NCBI RefSeq assembly: GCF_030463535.1
Contig: NC_132893.1
Span: forward strand, 35,837,344-35,901,343
Length of the DNA: 64,000 nt
DNA from: Salminus brasiliensis
Lineage: Eukaryota; Chordata; Actinopteri; Characiformes; Bryconidae
Direction: 5' to 3'
Numbering within the stretch: the stretch's first letter is position 1; every line of letters begins with the position of its first letter. Positions 40,501 to 50,108 of this stretch are shown here, in pieces. The notes below the pieces were generated by a model. It was not told the DNA's origin, did not search any database, and worked only from the letters and a program-made list of their open reading frames with translations. Both the position numbers and the translations under genes were made by a program.

Positions 40501-43154
40501 AAAATAGATAAAATAATTGATAAAAAGAAGCATGTTTGGAAAATAAAAAAAAACTAATAAATAATTGAATTAATAAATATAATAAATAAAATAATAAAAA
40601 TACAAAATAAAATAAATAAAATAATTGATAAAGAAGAAGCATGTTTGGAAAATTAAAAAAATCTAATAAATAATTAAATAAATAAATATAATAAATAAAA
40701 TAATAAAAATACAAAATAAAATAAATAAAATAATTGATAAAGAAGAAGCATGTTTGGGAAATTAAAAAATCTAATAAATAATTAAATAAAAATATAAAAT
40801 AAATAAAATATTAAAAATAAAAAATATAAAATAATTGATAAAAAAAGAAGCACGTTTGGAAAATAATTCGACCTTTTCATCAAGTAAATCTGCTTTAGAT
40901 CTTTGAAAGCTTCTTCACACACACACACACACACACGGTTGTTTACGGGACCAAAAGTGGTTCTTCTATGGCATCGCTCAAAGCGGCTTGATTTTACTTA
41001 GTGTATCCATTACTGTGAGGTCAACTCACACTGGACTACTGTAACCAAGGGAACCTGCTTAGTAATAATCCACCCTGGACTAAAAACTACAGATTAAACC
41101 CAGACAGTATCAGTAACTACTGAAACGAGTTCAACCACTCCAGCTCCAGTTTGGGTGAAGTTAATACTGTACCATAATAAAGCTAGCTAATGTGATGAAG
41201 ATGTGGGCATGAAGGTGAAGCCATGTGATAAACACATGATAATGGCCTGATTGTAGACGGTGAGGTAATGCTACCTGATGTCATATGAAGATTAAACTAC
41301 CTTACTAAGCACACTAACACAGCCGGCGTGGGCACAGCGCTCAGCTGCACATGTGGTAACATAAAGCCACCATACAGATAACATTACCTCACAGCCGGAG
41401 GCGCCTGAGCAATGGAGTGTATGTGGACCTGCACCCCCCACAGAGTGGACAGGGGGTAACACCGACACCGCCCCCCCCCCGCTTTGTTTGACAGTGTAAA
41501 TGATCACTTCAGCACGAGTTCAACAAAATTATGCTTTTCACGTCCGTCTATCATCCTCCTTCAACTGAACGCTCACATATGGAAGCCCATTCCTGCCAGG
41601 TAGAGAACACAAATCACATTACTTCCCTTTTCATTTCCACCAGGTGAGACCCGTAATTTATTCAATATAATATTTGTTTTATATCTCGAAAATATCTAAC
41701 AGAACTGAATTAAATTGAATTTCATAAATTCGAATTTAATAAGAATGTAATAAATTTAAAAATGACAATTATTTAGTTCTTTTTTTTATCTGTTGTGTCA
41801 AAATAAAAAAACATCTAAAATGACATTTATATTTCCTTTAGATATCCATAACTCAGATTTAACTAGTAATGATAATATAATAATATCATATCTTTAATCA
41901 GATGTTTTACTAGTTAAATGTAGTTTAACTAGTTTAAGCAGAGTGAGATTCCATGTACATCAATTATTTCAGAGTTCCTGCCTGAAATGACAGTTTCTGC
42001 TAGAAAAAAATGATATTATATCTTGAATTGTATTGAATTGAGTAAATGATAAGTTTTGTCGCTGGTGGCATTTTGGGCAGAAACCTTTATTTTACTACAG
42101 GTGTTGAGGTTTTGTAATTATGGGAAATGAATCAGTTTCATTCTGACGTGTCTCTGGTCATTTGTGTGCATTCAGCTTATGTTAGTATGATGTATAATGT
42201 TTCTGTATATTTAGGCACCTAATTTTACTCTGTCCTGGTGGGTGGTCAGTTTTTGGACAAAGCTCCAGAAAGGTCATTATTTCAACAAAATAAGTAAAAA
42301 TCCTTATTTTGACAAAAAAGAACTGCCGAAAGCTAGAGAATTATTGTGAGAAACTGGGTCAGAATCTAGAGAAAGTTACTGGCTGTACTTTTTGCCATAG
42401 TATACAGAGAATAATATATCTGTATATATATATATATATATATCCACTGTATATATATATAAATATACATAAACACCCATCACATAAAGATACAACTCAA
42501 ATTATTAATTTTATCATAGCTTATAAGGTTACTGGATGGACCAGGTAGGACCACCTGAGTGTACACTGTAAGATCAGACCACCTGAGTGCACATAAAGGA
42601 GCAGTTAGTTAGAGTGCTGGGTTGTTGATCACAGGGTTGGTCCTTCTGCTCCATGGCTCGGACATGAAGAGATCATTTTACATGTTTTTTGCAATGTCAC
42701 TGAACTTCATATAAATATACATTATTTTCATATCATAATTTGCTCCGTATTCTCTGTGCTCGCTCACTTTCTGCTGATAGCACATAAAAGTAAAGCTACC
42801 TGATCTGACGGACACTTGACTGGACACAGTCATGTAAGATCAGTGTATAAGAAGGGAAGGATTTTGGAGGAACATTGCTGTGAGGATTTGATTGCATTCA
42901 GCGACAAGAGTGTTAGTGAGATCAGGATGTTCGATGATGATCACCACCCCACCTCACCACCACCATCATTCCACAGCTCCTCAATGCTGGGGGGCTTTAT
43001 ACCCCTCTAGCCCACGCCTGACATTAGGCAGCATGGAGCCAATAGGGTCATGATGTTGATCTTCTCTACAGGGACTAGACAAGCTGTGTGTGCATTTGCA
43101 CATCTGTGTCAGCAATGGGTGCAGCTTAAAGTATCTAATGCTTCATTAGAAGGA

Positions 43155-43203
<49 letters not shown>

Positions 43204-43768
43204 ACACTAAGCCTGACTGCACTCACGTGCATGCAGTAAGATAATTCTCACAGGTTCCAATGAAAGAATTAATGAATTAACACACACACACACACACACC
43301 TGAAGTGTTAGCTGTCGTGTCGTTGGTGTCGATGCAGACCTCTCCCTCTGGGAACTTGCTGCAGTTGAGCATGCTCGGCCAGGGGAAGCCGAACGCCTCC
43401 ATGATGGGCATGCAGCCGTCCTGCACAGCCTCGCACAGCCTCCGGCACGGGTAGATGGCCGTGTCCAGACACACTGGGGCGAACAGGGAGCAGAGCAGGA
43501 CCTGCGTGCTCGGGTGGCACCCTTTGTGCACGAGGGGCACCCAGCTGCCCGCCTGCTGCTTCACTTCTGCCATGGTCTCGTGCTCCAGCAGGTTGGGCAG
43601 CCTCATGCTGTGGTAGCCCACCGTGTAGCAGAGCCGCAGGTCCTCCGGGATGTCCACGCACGTGGGGTTCTTCTTGTAGCTCCAGCTGTTTACGGGTTCG
43701 AAGTCAGACACGGCTAGCATGGGCACTAGCATGGCTAGGACCAGCCCGGTGGGGTAGAAGATGTGCAT
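28031..43768 (-). CDS. sfrp1: Secreted frizzled-related protein 1-like (three exons)
   Basis: Secreted Wnt modulator. Its cysteine-rich frizzled domain (CRD) binds Wnt or Frizzled outside the cell. The gene is rebuilt from exons 43768-43300, 38122-38045 and 28341-28031, all joined in phase at GT/AG sites, giving 285 aa (human SFRP1 is 314). Residues 1 to about 20 form a hydrophobic signal peptide. The CRD has ten cysteines (37, 47, 84, 93, 100, 108, 112, 119, 136, 145) and the family block LPNLLEHETMAEVKQQA. Exon 2 opens the netrin-like domain (VCPPCD, EHMCASEF). Exon 3 holds KIKEVRKEN, MGRKVGKRYLLTGIHKWDK and the last cysteines. The SFRP1-type ending and the adjacent golga7 favour sfrp1 over sfrp2 or sfrp5; whether it is the a or b fish paralogue is not decided. 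Introns are about 5.2 and 9.7 kb. A possible poly(A) signal lies at 27546-27551. Confidence 0.93.
29095..29655 (-). repeat. Dispersed repeat A in sfrp1 intron 2
   Basis: Minus-strand copy: cctcccaaggtttcttcctc, with the end gataaatctggcttgacttg at 29631-29650. Confidence 0.75.
31115..31862 (+). repeat. Minisatellite, 73-bp unit (array 1)
   Basis: About ten units containing ttattctaatgttatataga and agacactctcactgaccact. The preceding flank (31019-31110, gacatgctgaacagatacaa) is shared with array 2. Confidence 0.93.
31862..32425 (+). mobile_element. Tc1/mariner remnant in sfrp1 intron 2
   Basis: Carries NKQSNMVVVVSRCGEAL-like transposase debris (the HGGGSVxxWG region) and, near the right end, ggggtgaatacatcttcaca followed by gcactg, the usual ending of one fish Tc1 family. 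It has several stops and no left repeat; it starts directly after the 73-bp minisatellite. Confidence 0.6.
32476..32975 (+). mobile_element. MITE family B, complete copy
   Basis: About 500 bp. The left end ggacaaaagtattgggacac pairs with the right end gtgtccacaaactttagtcc. No coding capacity. Lies in sfrp1 intron 2. Confidence 0.8.
33460..33850. promoter_or_regulatory. Candidate regulatory element in sfrp1 intron 2
   Basis: GC-rich, CpG-containing, non-repetitive sequence among repeats, ending in homeodomain-like AT motifs (ttaatcaggcttaattgctt at about 33783-33802). It resembles a conserved vertebrate non-coding element by composition only; no alignment was possible. Confidence 0.3.
34190..34858 (+). 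repeat. Minisatellite, 73-bp unit (array 2)
   Basis: Same unit and orientation as array 1, about nine copies, with the same flank at 34112-34190 (gacatgctgaactgatacaa). The spacing of 3.1 kb between flanks points to duplication of the whole block. Confidence 0.93.
35545..35690 (+). mobile_element. MITE family B, right-end fragment
   Basis: Right part only: aaggaccagacaagctgtgt, a (GT)n run, then ggggtgtccacaaacatttt. Confidence 0.65.
36300..36440 (+). repeat. LINE 3' fragment
   Basis: Shares tcagtctgggtttgaagacg and gaagtttgttccaccacttc with the L2-like copies at 12590 (inverted relation) and 54010. Followed by (TA)n at 36488-36541. Confidence 0.6.
36670..37200. promoter_or_regulatory. Candidate regulatory element in sfrp1 intron 2
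   Basis: Non-repetitive, balanced composition, with motif-rich words such as gaattactcatcaggcacca and ccaattagaggcgtccttat at 36967-37002. Proposed only because it stands out from surrounding repeats. Confidence 0.25.
37315..37392. repeat. (TG)n-rich microsatellite
   Basis: GTGTGTGCCTGC-type compound repeat. (CA)n at 37517-37545 and (TA)n/(TG)n at 37619-37661 follow within 300 bases, close to sfrp1 exon 2. Confidence 0.9.
38045..38122 (-). CDS. sfrp1: sfrp1 exon 2 (start of the netrin-like domain)
   Basis: This 78-bp exon is too short to stand out as an open frame. It was found by looking for the CPPCD...EHxCASEF block that follows the frizzled domain in SFRP1. It reads ISVCPPCDDDMSLDAILEHM then CASEF. 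The acceptor is ...cctgcag (38128-38123) and the donor is gtgagt (38044-38039). Phases match exons 1 and 3 exactly, which is strong internal support. Confidence 0.9.
38275..38575. repeat. MITE-like repeat rich in 'aaggttctt' and its inverse
   Basis: Dense runs of ggttctt, gaacc and aaggaacct in both orientations, typical of short hairpin MITEs in fish. Related pieces are near 23185-23300 and 50625-50775. Confidence 0.4.
38735..39192 (+). mobile_element. Tc1-like remnant (N-terminal transposase region)
   Basis: Begins at a tatggacaaaagtattggga end and encodes GGSEELTELQRGSV, AGEISSLLDLPPSAVSGVII and later RPRKDAERGQGRVLRR. This is the helix-turn-helix and GRPR-like part of a Tc1 transposase with small frameshifts. 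The C-terminal catalytic half is missing. A second copy of the same end starts at 38619. Confidence 0.6.
40365..40910. repeat. AT-rich tandem repeat, about 108-bp unit
   Basis: The word aagaagcatgtttggaaaat (with variants) recurs near 40420, 40525, 40637, 40745 and 40850, each followed by AAATAAAT-type sequence. In sfrp1 intron 1. Confidence 0.85.
42865..43155 (+). mobile_element. MITE family B, left end lost
   Basis: Internal segment from ggaggaacattgctgtgagg to gcttcattagaaggagtata, interrupted by a (TA)n tract. In sfrp1 intron 1. Confidence 0.7.
43156..43199. repeat. (TA)n microsatellite
   Basis: TA tract inside the MITE B fragment, 100 bases downstream of sfrp1 exon 1. Confidence 0.9.
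43281..43299 (-). repeat. (GT)n microsatellite forming the sfrp1 exon 1 splice donor
   Basis: On the gene's strand the exon ends CTTCAG and the intron begins GTGTGTGTGTGTGTGTGTG. The required donor GT is the first dinucleotide of the repeat. Confidence 0.85.
43300..43768 (-). CDS. sfrp1: sfrp1 exon 1 (signal peptide and frizzled domain)
   Basis: The start at 43768 (MHIFYPTGL) is chosen because a hydrophobic signal sequence follows at once. The open frame continues upstream to 43912, but that part is polar and unlike the family. The exon codes 156 residues plus one base. Its donor lies at 43299-43298 and is the first GT of a (GT)n microsatellite. Potential N-glycosylation sites are NCS at 135-137, NDT at 149-151 and NTS at 154-156. 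Confidence 0.93.
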
Positions 43769-44278
43769 GGCACGCGCTGGAGCTGCAAAGGCGTCAGGCT
43801 CGTGCTTCCAGTTCTGAGTGTCTCCGAATCTCCCTCTGCTGCGGGAGGGAGTGCAGAGCTGCAGGGCTCCAGCTTCTGGAGCAACCAATGGCAATGCAAC
43901 TGGCACACACACAATTGCTCAATCAGTATGAAAATTGCCCAATCCTGTTCTCCCTTTCTTCATCTCTGTCTCTGCAGCCTTCTGCTGCTGCTGCTGCCTT
44001 TTCTGCTTCTTCTTGGAAGGCCAGCAGGACAGAGCTGAGCTGCATAAAACATTATCTGAAGGGGGAAGGAACTGTTTCAGGGGGATAGAGGGTCTGAGAG
44101 GTACAGCAGCTTCAGCTCAGGAACTTCAGAGAGCCTGCAGCACTCAGAGCTCAGAGCATGATAATGATCATGCCATTTAAATATTGTGTCAGATATTATA
44201 TTAGCAACAAATCCCAGACGATACAGCTTAGGACCAAACTATGTACACAGTTAGGGCCTGTCAAGGGAAACAGTACAC
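43769..44278 (-). promoter_or_regulatory. Likely 5' UTR and promoter region of sfrp1
   Basis: Moderately GC-rich, upstream of the start codon, with a (CAG)n-like run on the minus strand near 43981-43999. No clear TATA box; placement is by position only. Confidence 0.4.
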
Positions 44279-44425
44279 CCATCAGCCATAACATTAGTAC
44301 CACTGACATGCAAAGTGAAAACATTGATTGTCTTAATCCACTACCTGTCCAGGGGAGGATTTATTAGGCAGCAGGTGAACAGTCAGTGAGTGATGAAGGC
44401 GTAGCTGCTTGTACTCTGGGTCTGG
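44279..44425 (+). mobile_element. MITE family C, left half
   Basis: catcagccataacattagta followed by the family's conserved left interior (gtgaacagtcagtgagtgat). The right half is lost. Confidence 0.6.
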
Positions 44426-44527
44426 TGCGCCCTTAAACTGAAAGTGTACTTAATCAGAGTTGCTCTGTAATTATTCTTAATTTGCCTTTTTAATCATTCT
44501 TAAGCTGTATTATTCAGTAAAACTAAT

Positions 44528-45690
44528 ATGTGATAGTGAATAGAGAGCTGTGCAATGGGGAATAGTGAGCTGTGTAATGTGAATAGTGAGTTTTGTAACA
44601 GTGAATAGTGAGCTGTTTAAAGGTGAATAGTGAGCTGTGTAATAGAGAATAGTGAGTTGTGTAATAGTGAATAGTGAACTGTGTAACAGTGAATAGTGAG
44701 TTTTGTAATAGTGAATAGTGAGTTTTGGAATAGTGAATAGTGAGTTGTGTAATAGTGAATAGTGAGCTGTGTAATATGAATAGTGAGTTGTGTAATGTGA
44801 ATAGTGAGCTGTGTAATGTGAATAGTGAGCTGTGTAATAGAGAAAAGTGAGCTGTGTTATGTGAAAAGTGAGCTGTGTTATGTGAGTAGTGCGTTGTGTA
44901 ATGTAAAGAGTGAGTTGTGTAATACTGAATAGTGAACTGTGTAACAGTGAATAGTGAGCTGTGTAATGGTGAATAGTGAGCTGTAAAATAATGAATAGTG
45001 AGCTGTTTAAAAGTGAAAAGTGAACTGTGTAATAGTGAATAGTGAGTTGTGTAACAGTGAATAGAGAACTGTGTAATGGTGAATAGTGAGCTATTTAAAA
45101 GTGAAAAGTGAGTTGTGTAATAGTGAATGGTGAGCTGTGTAATAGTGAATAGAGAGCTGTGTAATAGTGAATAGTGAGTTGTGTAATGTGAATAGTGAGT
45201 TGTGTAATAGTGAATAATAAGCTGTTTAAAAGTGAAAAGTGAGTTGTGTAATAGTGAATAGTGAGTTGTGTAACAGTGAATAGTGAGCTGTGTAATGTGA
45301 ATAGTGGGTTGTGTAATAGTGAATAGTGAGTTGTGTAATAGTGAATAGTGAGCTGTGTAATGTGAATAGTGGGTTGTGTAATAATAAATAGTGAAATGTG
45401 TAATGTGAATAGTGAGCTGTGTAATAGTGAATAGTGAGTTGTGTAATAGTGAATAGTGAGTTGTGTAATGTGAATAGTGAGTTGTGTAATAGTAAATAGT
45501 GAGCTGTTTAAAAGTGAAAAGTGAGTTGTGTAATAGTGAATAGTGAGTTGTGTAACAGTGAATAGTGAGCTGTGTAATGTGAATAGTGGGTTGTGTAATA
45601 GTGAAAAGTGAGTTGTGTAATAGTGAATAGTGAGTTGTGTAATAGTGAATAGTGAGTTGTGTAATAGTGAATAGTGGGCTGTGTGGCAGG
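44528..45690 (+). repeat. Minisatellite, 22-bp unit
   Basis: Units of gtgtaatagtgaatagtgag type, with 19- to 22-bp variants. The minus strand has almost no stops in any frame, which yields overlapping 408-, 267- and 79-codon frames of HYSLLHNSLFTITQ-like repeats. These are by-products of the array. Confidence 0.95.
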
Positions 45691-46052
45691 GTAGGGGATC
45701 TGTAGCTGGATGCAGATGAACACAGTGGGGATTCTTCTGTGCTGCACAATAATGAACAGATCTTTTTGGAGGCTTCAGTCTGGAGGTGAGGAGTAAATGT
45801 AGTTTCACATTTGTTTCAGATATAATGAATGTTTCTCTATGCAATGCCTCAACTCTCCAGAGGATCTTCAGCCTGAATTCTTTATTACTATAACTCAATT
45901 TGCCAAAGAGGCAGATTTATGAGCTCGCTCTTGTGATTGTGGGGCAGAAATGACACGAAGCATGAATACAGTTCCAGCACGAAGGGGAAAGCTAGCCAAG
46001 CCAAAACCAAACTCCCAGAGCACTCATCCACAGCCTGTCAGGGGCGAGCTCA

Positions 46053-46053
<1 letters not shown>

Positions 46054-46094
<41 letters not shown>
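46054..46094. repeat. (GA)n microsatellite
   Basis: About 20 GA units in sequence without genes. Confidence 0.9.
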
Positions 46095-46288
46095 GGGTAG
46101 AGGGCTGTTGTAAAGCAATTTTAATTTATGCTAGAGGTGATGAGTGACGGGTCCAAAAGGTCAACAACTTTGGGCTGTTGCTACACTATGGGCCTCTTTA
46201 CACCTGGCATTAACAGTGTTTTTGGGATCGGGTCATGTTCGAATTTCACTTGTCTGCACTGAACGTGTGTTATTGTTATCGGACCACT

Positions 46289-46595
46289 TGTAACATCCAG
46301 TAATATGTGTACTATCTCTTTAAGAGACCCTCAGACAGGGTGCGCAGGCACATTGTTGGGCTGAGTAGCAACAGAGAGCTTTATGCTGAACTAGACAAAA
46401 AAGGACATCTGGACCCAGCTCATTTTACTTTGTTTATCATTTCTTTTATTTCTGCAAGTAACGCCTTCAAGCTTTGGTTCTTAAGTTCATGTAAGCTATA
46501 AGAGCAAGTTTAGCACGATCATGTAAGAAATAAACGAGGATGTGAAGTCTGGGTTGGAGAGGAACCCTAAAGAGGGGATGACTCCAGGCGTTACA
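46289..46595 (+). mobile_element. Possible solo LTR
   Basis: The segment starts TGTAAC and ends GTTACA (perfect 6-bp inverted ends), is about 307 bp long and has a TATA-like and an AATAAA motif. No matching target duplication was found and no internal retroelement genes are nearby, so this is tentative. Confidence 0.35.
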
Positions 46596-46745
46596 CACCC
46601 AACCCATTCATATTCTCCAACTGTGGCCAACTGTGCTCTCTCAGGCTCCGGCTGCCGAAAGCTCGCAGCATGGCCGGGATTCGAACCAGTGATTCTCTGG
46701 CCATAGTAACAGCACCTTATTCCGCTGGGCTACTCTGGGCCACAC
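46596..46745 (-). repeat. tRNA-derived SINE
   Basis: Minus strand has an A box (tagcccagcgga, 46732-46721) and a perfect B box (ggttcgaatcc, 46687-46677) at tRNA spacing. The following body has gccggagcctgagagagcac. The ends do not pair as an acceptor stem, so it is not a functional tRNA. Confidence 0.75.
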
Positions 46746-46884
46746 CGGACAGTTTAGATGGTAAATGATGGAAGTAAAATGAAGGCGGTGTAGGTGTTGG
46801 TCTGATGTTGGTCTGATGTTGGTCTGATGTTTTACACGGGAAAGATCTTATCCAGGTTCAAAACACATGTTAATGCCAGGTGTA

Positions 46885-46985
46885 AACAGGTTCGATATGT
46901 CCAAATGTTTGTGGACATCCCTTCTAATGACTGCATTCAGCCACTTCAGGTTGCACCCACTGCTGCTGACACAGATAGAACAATA
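46885..46985 (-). mobile_element. MITE family B, right-end fragment
   Basis: Inverted fragment: gtccaaatgtttgtggacat at one end, continuing into the attached gcattcagccacttcaggtt segment. Confidence 0.6.
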
Positions 46986-47689
46986 TTGATCCCCCCAAAA
47001 AAGCTGCTGTTAGCAGTAAGACATTCCCTCATTCATTAAGAAAGATGTATTGCTCTTTTAGACAGTGTTTTCCTCCATCTGCATGCTCTCATTACAGATT
47101 CCCACAGATCACCGTCCTGCAAAAAAGCCCCACCTGAAGGAGTCTGATGCAGCTAGTAACTGTTAATGTTAGCTGTAAATGTTAATTAAGTAACTGTTCA
47201 CATCCCGACACCCCTGCTGATGTCACAAATATATTGATTTAATTATGTAAATGTATATAATTCAGCATACTACAGAAAGTGTATTGAAATAATATGATAA
47301 TATTAATAAGCATATTGTGACGGGCCTGATGAAACCTGCAGTAGAGGGACGATAGCCGAGCCTGGTCTGGTCTGGTAACACAGCCGTACAGCAGAGAAGA
47401 GTGCAGCAGTGACTTGCTCAGCTTCCTCTGAGAGATTTACAGCACTGTTTGTCACACCAGCACACTCACATCTTACAAACACACATTAGTGAGGATTTAT
47501 AACAGAGCATGTGTGATCCTGTGGCCTGGTGTGCAGCATGCGGGATTAATCTCGAAATGATGGAGCTGTTCAACTGGATCAGAACTGAAGCAGAACAGAG
47601 ATGTCAGAGCTCATATTAACTCAACACTGTTATTAAATATTTAATAGCTGATACAGCGTAGATCTAACACACCTAATTCACCCTGGATA

Positions 47690-48192
47690 TAAATGTTATT
47701 AGAGCTTCATACTGGATATAAATGTTATTAGAGCTTCATACTGGATATTAATGATATTAGAGCTTCATACTGGACATTAATGCTATTAGAACTTCATACT
47801 GGATAATAATGTTATTAGAGCTTCATACTGGATATTAATGATATTAGAGCTTCATTCTGGATATTCATGCTATTAGAACTTCATATTGGATATTAATGTT
47901 ATTAGAGCTTCATACTGGATATTAATGATATTAGAGCATCATTCTGGATATTAATGCTATTAGAACTTCATTCTGGATATTAATGATATTAGAGCTTCAT
48001 ACTGGATATTAATGTTATTAGAGCTTCATACTGGAAATTAATGTTACTAGAACTTCATACTGGATATTAATGTTATTAGAGCTTCATACTGGATATTAAT
48101 GTTATTAGAGCTTCATACTGGATATTAATGTCATTAGAGCTTCATACTGGATATTAATGTTATTAGAACTTTATACTGGATATTATTGTTAT
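47690..48192 (-). repeat. 29-bp minisatellite, inverted copy
   Basis: About 17 units of the same family as 17336-22390, read on the minus strand (gcttcatactggatattaat on plus). Includes diverged edge units (ggatataaatg). Confidence 0.95.
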
Positions 48193-48390
48193 TGTAGCTT
48201 TAGGAATATGAGGGGATAATAAAGGGAGAACAGCAGTGTGTTCATTCGTCTGTCTGAGTGCAGATTACGGTTCTATTGTCTATGCCGGTTCCACATGGCA
48301 GCAATTATACTTGATCACTTTTTGTTTCTTCCCACATATTGTTTCAGTTTTCTCTTCAAGTTGTTGTATATAAATATTGAATTATACACA

Positions 48391-48395
<5 letters not shown>

Positions 48396-48432
<37 letters not shown>
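48396..48432. repeat. (TG)n microsatellite
   Basis: About 18 TG units. The following 800 bases (48433-49220) hold no recognised feature. Confidence 0.9.
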
Positions 48433-48435
<3 letters not shown>

Positions 48436-49221
48436 AGACTGCAGCATGTGATCAGATAGCGGTTTTCCAGGTTGCACATTAAAGCTCCAGTTTCCCAAAG
48501 GAACAGAAAAACAATGTTTTTTTCTGAATTATAATCAAATGAAATCAGTGCTTTGATTTCATGCAGTAAAAGTGTTCACAGATTTTTCACTGCATTCATG
48601 TCCAATTAGTTACCCCGCTAGTGTCGCTCACAGAACCCAAACAATGCAGGCTATCGGAGACGTGCTGAGTTAAAGAGAATATAACTGTGAGGTTTATAGG
48701 CTTACATATGGAGTTCATATTGTTATGACCCGGGGTTTGTAACTCGAGGGTCGTAACAATGTCCAGTACTATTAAACATGATGTTTAAACCAACTGGAAA
48801 TGATTTGTTTTTATAATAAAATGGCAAACAGACAAAATCCTTTTACAACTAGATCACCATTATATCATTTGGTTACACTGGACTAAGGGAAATTATCCAA
48901 TCAGTAAAGTTGTCCCAGGTGATGTCATACTTAAAGGTGGAGTGATACATCTGAGTCATATTAGATTTTAGAGATCTGTTCCATTCCTAACACAACACAC
49001 ATGCCAGCTTACTAATCAATGCATTTTAATAATACATTAATAAATACATATTTTGTATATTAGTATAAACAAATTACATACAAATGGATAATACAGATGG
49101 AAACTGATTCCCCCTTTATAATTGAACCATCGTCCTGTATCAGCTCCACCGTAGACCAGCAGTTTCAGGATCATGCTGATGCTCCACTGACTGGAACAGG
49201 GAGAACAGCAGGAGGAGAACC

Positions 49222-50108
49222 TCTCTCTGTCTTGGTCTTTAATCAGACTTGATGTCTTTAGGTCTTGGTCTTGATTCAGACTCAATGTCTTTAGGTCTTG
49301 GTCTTCATACAGTTTTGTTTAGGTCTTGGTCTTCACTCAGACTCATTGTGTTTAGGTCTTGGTCTTTGCTCAGACTTGATGTCCTTAGGTCTTGTCTTCA
49401 ATCAGACTTGTTTAGGTCCTGGTCTTGATTCAGACTCAATGTCTTTAGGTCTTGGTCTTCACTCAGACTTGATGCGTTGAGGTCTTGGTCTTCACTCAGA
49501 CTTGTTTAGGTCTTGGTCTTGATTCGGACTCAATGTCTTTAGGTCTTGGTCTTTACTCAGACTCATTGTGTTTAGGTCTTGGTCTTTGCTCAGACTTGAT
49601 GTGTTTAGGTCTTGGTCTTCACTCAGTCTTGTTTAGGTCTTGGTCTTCACTTAGTCTTGATGTCTTTAGGTCTTGGTCTTCAATCAGACGCTATGTCTTT
49701 AGGTCTTGGTCTTGATTCAGACTCAATGTTTTTAGGTCTTAGTCTTTACTCAGTCTTGATGTCTTTAGGTCTTGGTCTTCAATCAGACAATATGTCTTTA
49801 GGTCTTGGTCTTGATTCAGACTCAATGTTTTTAGGTCTTAGACTTTACTCAGTCTTGTTTAGGTCTTGGTCTTCACTCAGACTTGATGTCTTTAGGTCTT
49901 GGTCTTCGCTCAGGCTTGATGTGTTTAGGTCTTGGTCTTCACTCAGACTTGATGTCTTTAGGTCTTGGTCTTGATTCAGACTCAATGTTTTTAGGTCTTA
50001 GTCTTTACTCAGTCTTGTGTAGGTCTTGGTCTTCGCTCAGGCTTGATGTGTTTAGGTCTTGGTCTTCGCTCAGACTTGTTTAGGTCTTTGTCTTTGCTCA
50101 GACGTGAT
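49222..50108 (+). repeat. Minisatellite, 33-bp unit with 21-24-bp variants
   Basis: Units centred on tttaggtcttggtcttcact followed by cagacttgatgtc. Multiples of three keep frames open (SLGLGLHSD-type repeats). Not coding by context. Confidence 0.93.

Noticed and set aside
43308-43661. 117-codon alternative minus-strand frame
   Set aside because: Shadow of sfrp1 exon 1 in another frame; its GC-rich codons give no domain.
44523-45898. Minus-strand frames of 408, 267 and 79 codons
   Set aside because: They are produced by the 22-bp tandem repeat in overlapping frames, have no domain, no splice context and differ in phase.
46670-46745. tRNA gene on the minus strand
   Set aside because: A and B boxes are present but the ends do not form an acceptor stem and a SINE body follows.
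49298-50083. Plus-strand frames repeating SLGLGLHSD
   Set aside because: By-product of the 33-bp minisatellite, broken into several frames.
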